This document shows positions 14,702-17,083 of a DNA stretch of 17,083 bases, in pieces; position 1 is the first letter of the stretch, and each line of letters begins with the position of its first letter. The DNA is from JBBAFB01 sp041655595 (GTDB lineage Bacteria > Bacillota > DULZ01): NCBI GenBank assembly GCA_041655595.1, contig JBBAFB010000035.1, forward strand, positions 1-17,083, given 5' to 3'. The notes beneath the pieces were generated by a model. That model made no database searches, was not told the DNA's origin, and saw only the letters and a list, made by a program, of their open reading frames with translations. Both the position numbers and the translations under genes were made by a program.

Positions 14702-16177
14702 TTGGATGACCTACTAGCTTTGCGCAAAAGAAACATGTTAATGGTCCAAATCATGTGGCTAGTTTCCCTTCTTCAAATAACCTTTGCTAGCGTTACCGGC
14801 CTAGATAAAAAGACCATCTATATAATGGGCCCTGTTTTGATATTTATAAGCATCATAATGACAGTACTTGTACGCAGAAGGGTAATAGAAAACAAAATAA
14901 AATACCTGGTGGCGATAGGTCTTGGTATTGTCCATTTTTTATTTGTTTATCTGTTCCATGATTTAAATGGTTTCTTGATGGCTTTCCTAACCATGTTGAT
15001 AATTGCCTTGTACCAAGAACATACAAGCACGATTCTAATGGCGTTTTTGGTTACGATCAATGCAATTTTTGGATACTTCTATGGTGGAGAAAAAATGTAT
15101 GCCTCCTTTTATGATACAAAGGGCCTGGCCATAGTGGTAACAATCTTTGGGATAGCCACTTTTTTGATCAGTATGCAGGCACGCACATCAGAAACCCTAC
15201 GAAAGGATTTAGAAAAGCGGAAAATAGAGGTAGAAGAATCTAACAACAATATGGAAAATATCCTTGCCGATTTAAAAGGAGCAATTGATCACCTTGTTAG
15301 TTTTAGCACGAATCTTCAAGCTAATATAAATGCCACTAGTGCAATTTCAAAACAATTATCTTCAAATTTCAAAGAAATAAATTCAAATGTTGGTACCCAA
15401 ACAAAATTGACTGCAAATGTCGGCGGGGAAATTGATAAAGAAACCGGTTACATAGGGGAAATGGCTTTGCAATCAGGGTCCATGCATATGCTATCCCGGG
15501 ATACCACAACAAAGGTAAACCAATGTAATGAGGACATACTTCTTTTATCAGCTGAAATGACAAAAATGAATCATGGTGTGACAAATGCCGTATCCTTAAT
15601 GGGGGAACTTAATTTGCAAACAGAAAATATTGCTACTATATTGACTGCTGTTAACAATATCAGTAGCCAGATTAACCTGCTGGCTTTGAATGCGGCAATA
15701 GAAGCTGCCAGGGCGGGGGAACAAGGTAGGGGATTCGCTGTTGTTGCAGATGAAATTAGAAAGCTAGCGGAGGAATCCAATAAATCCAATTTGCGCATTT
15801 CGAATATTTTAGGGGATATCAAAAATGGGACTAGGTCTTCCTTTGATGAAATTAACATCGTGCAGAAAGCCTCCGCTAATAGCGAGCAAATAGCAAAAAA
15901 CATCGAAGACACGTTTAGTGAAATCAACGTCAATATAAAGAATATAGCCCAAAAATCTTCTGGCATGGATCAAGGAATGCTTTTTGTCAGGGACATTTCT
16001 TCAACTATATTAAAAGATGTAACAGAAATAGCGGCATCTTCCCAGGAAAATTCCTCCGCAATAGAGACTATTTTAAGCTGGATTAATGAGCAAGATATGA
16101 GGCTGTCAACTATAGTTACCAGTTTCCAGAACCTTGAGAAGCTGATAGCCGGACTAAAAAATATTAACAACAATTAG
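14702..16177 (+). CDS. Methyl-accepting chemotaxis protein with multi-helix membrane input domain
   Basis: 491 residues. The TTG at 14702 has AGGAGGGG with a 5-base gap. About six hydrophobic helices fill residues 10-165 (for example MVQIMWLVSLLQITFASVTG and LVAIGLGIVHFLFVYLF) with only short loops, so there is no large extracellular sensor domain. No HAMP domain is evident. A coiled coil (about 170-490) carries the conserved receptor tip INLLALNAAIEAARAGEQGR followed by GFAVVADEIRKLAEES (about 320-355), which contacts CheA/CheW. The input is probably a membrane-borne signal or an unseen partner. It is divergent from the haem-cytochrome/chemoreceptor operon, suggesting a related taxis role (inference). 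Codons and gene length look normal. Confidence 0.92.
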   Translation: MDDLLALRKRNMLMVQIMWLVSLLQITFASVTGLDKKTIYIMGPVLIFISIIMTVLVRRRVIENKIKYLVAIGLGIVHFLFVYLFHDLNGFLMAFLTMLIIALYQEHTSTILMAFLVTINAIFGYFYGGEKMYASFYDTKGLAIVVTIFGIATFLISMQARTSETLRKDLEKRKIEVEESNNNMENILADLKGAIDHLVSFSTNLQANINATSAISKQLSSNFKEINSNVGTQTKLTANVGGEIDKETGYIGEMALQSGSMHMLSRDTTTKVNQCNEDILLLSAEMTKMNHGVTNAVSLMGELNLQTENIATILTAVNNISSQINLLALNAAIEAARAGEQGRGFAVVADEIRKLAEESNKSNLRISNILGDIKNGTRSSFDEINIVQKASANSEQIAKNIEDTFSEINVNIKNIAQKSSGMDQGMLFVRDISSTILKDVTEIAASSQENSSAIETILSWINEQDMRLSTIVTSFQNLEKLIAGLKNINNN

Positions 16178-16204
16178 TATGTGGATATGAGGGAAGGGCA
16201 GGCA

Positions 16205-16259
16205 GGGGGTTTTCGTTGTATGCGTACCCGGGCAGGCAGGCATACATAGAAAATGCCCC
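16205..16259. terminator. Long hairpin between convergent chemoreceptor and GyrI-like genes
   Basis: GGGGGTTTTC (16205-16214) pairs with GAAAA-TG-CCCC (16249-16259), enclosing an inner stem TGTATGC (16217-16223)/GCATACA (16240-16246). GGGCAGGCAGG also occurs twice as a direct repeat (16196-16206, 16230-16240). It sits between two stop codons and could terminate both genes, although neither side has a good U-run. Confidence 0.45.
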
Positions 16260-16269
16260 TCCCCCTCCA

Positions 16270-16920
16270 TCATCGTGGCTTCTTGATCGGGTGTCGAATC
16301 ACGGTTTTAAGTTTTTCTGGGGCCGTTTTTCGCGGATCACTTAGATAAATTTCATGGTGCCGGCGCGGGCCACCCATGTCTTCAATGTAGCCGTTATCGT
16401 TTATAAATTTACCAAGTTTGGCTATGGTTACAGGTTCATCATCGTAAGCCCCTATATGCATGATCTGAGCACACAGTCCTTCCGTAAAACTCTCCAACCG
16501 TACAGCCGACAGGTCAAGATGCGGTTTCTTTTTAACTAGTGTTATCTTGGCATTTTCAAACACATCCACAGTGACGAACTCCGGTTGCCGTATCATAGAT
16601 GTCCACAAAAATTTACTTTTGTCCGGGATCGTTTCCCCCGCACCCCGGAACTCTCCCCCATCATCAAGACTCCAAAGACCTTCCAATGGTGGTACTACAT
16701 AATCAAAATACCCCTTCGGTTGATTTCCTCCCATTTTGCTCATCTTGATGGAATAAGACAGCCCGTATAGGATTTCAACAGCGGTGGTATATTCCGGGTT
16801 CGTGTTTGGGTCTCCCTTCCCATCAATCATTAAAAATAACATCTGAGGCACATCGATAATTTCCGGAGTTGTCTTAGGCCGATAGAACTGCTTTTCTGTT
16901 TTCTTAAAATCAACTGGCAT
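16270..16920 (-). CDS. GyrI-like small-molecule-binding domain protein
   Basis: 216 residues, the whole length being one GyrI-like domain and no DNA-binding part. Recognisable stretches are IDVPQMLFLMIDGKGDPN near the N-terminus, VVPPLEGLWSLDDGGEF, PDKSKFLWTSMIRQPEFV, and the C-terminal RRHHEIYLSDPRKTAPEKLK. The fold (SHS2 tandem, shared with effector domains of AraC/MerR regulators such as BmrR) binds small hydrophobic or toxic molecules. Some stand-alone members hydrolyse cyclopropanoid toxins, but that activity cannot be assigned here. The ATG at 16920 has GGAGG with a 7-base gap. It is a single gene, convergent with the chemoreceptor, with no evident link to it. Confidence 0.88.
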   Translation of the reverse strand: MPVDFKKTEKQFYRPKTTPEIIDVPQMLFLMIDGKGDPNTNPEYTTAVEILYGLSYSIKMSKMGGNQPKGYFDYVVPPLEGLWSLDDGGEFRGAGETIPDKSKFLWTSMIRQPEFVTVDVFENAKITLVKKKPHLDLSAVRLESFTEGLCAQIMHIGAYDDEPVTIAKLGKFINDNGYIEDMGGPRRHHEIYLSDPRKTAPEKLKTVIRHPIKKPR

Positions 16921-16951
16921 TGCAATGCCTCCTTTCTCGTAAGGGAACAGG

Positions 16952-16992
16952 GGGGATACAGGGGGACGTCAGGCCGTGTTAAAAGTGTCCCC
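16952..16992. repeat. Second copy of the GGGGGACGT palindromic element
   Basis: GGGGATAC (16952-16959) pairs with GTGTCCCC (16985-16992), one G-T wobble, around a centre containing GGGGGACGT. Positions 16958-16969 (ACAGGGGGACGT) are identical to the core at 14400-14410 and its flanking base. It lies just upstream of the GyrI-like gene. The rest of 16993-17083 shows no feature. Confidence 0.45.
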
Positions 16993-17083
16993 TTTGCCAG
17001 CCAGTTTCCCGCCCTTTTTACCATCTTTACCATGAAAACCGGTCAAAAATGCCATTTTGCTTTTTTTACAGCAAAGGATAAAA

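Noticed and set aside
16830..17033. 67-codon minus-strand open frame overlapping the GyrI-like start
   Set aside because: It overlaps the GyrI-like gene in another frame, crosses the palindromic element and has no domain-like sequence.

Overview
The window looks like chromosomal DNA from a spore-forming, anaerobic, respiring Firmicute of the Clostridia. The evidence is a spoVA spore-channel cluster, ribosome binding sites of the AGGAGG type, several TTG/GTG starts, lipoproteins with Gram-positive-style lipoboxes, and an unusual wealth of multihaem c-type cytochromes. A Desulfotomaculum/Desulforamulus-like (Peptococcaceae) host fits best, but that is inference. No rRNA, tRNA, CRISPR array or insertion sequence was recognised.

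Left part (1-5800, minus strand): a LuxR-type ATPase regulator of the MalT/LAL class with its own good promoter and terminator. Downstream of it is a two-gene unit: a TPR-rich lipoprotein, then, 11 bases later, a secreted highly acidic protein built on 35-residue tandem repeats. The acidic protein runs off the left edge. This looks like a cell-surface unit of unknown function.

Middle (5800-8890): a compact SpoVA cluster. A DUF1657 gene is transcribed leftwards. Divergent from it is an operon of a DUF421 (YetF-like) membrane protein carrying a DUF1657-like tail, then spoVAC, spoVAD and spoVAEb. In spores such proteins form the membrane channel that moves dipicolinic acid. The gene content resembles the accessory spoVA type known from heat-resistant Bacillus spores rather than the long classical spoVA operon.

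Right part (9059-16177): nrfH and nrfA encode the menaquinol-linked, ammonia-forming nitrite reductase. They face a minus-strand group made of a pentahaem lipoprotein cytochrome, a chemoreceptor whose extracytoplasmic DUF3365 domain has its own haem c site, and a Gmad2-domain lipoprotein. A second chemoreceptor with a six-helix membrane input is divergent from the cytochrome. Nitrite respiration, an outer-face electron-transfer lipoprotein and redox/gas-sensing chemotaxis therefore lie side by side. A perfect 14-9-14 inverted repeat sits over the likely promoter of the cytochrome-chemoreceptor operon.

Right edge (16178-17083): a long hairpin between convergent genes, a GyrI-like small-molecule-binding protein, and a short palindromic element sharing a 12-base core with one upstream of the second chemoreceptor.

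The most interesting candidates are the cytochrome/haem-chemoreceptor module with its operator-like repeat, the divergent DUF1657/DUF421-DUF1657 spoVA arrangement, and the acidic repeat protein paired with the TPR lipoprotein.
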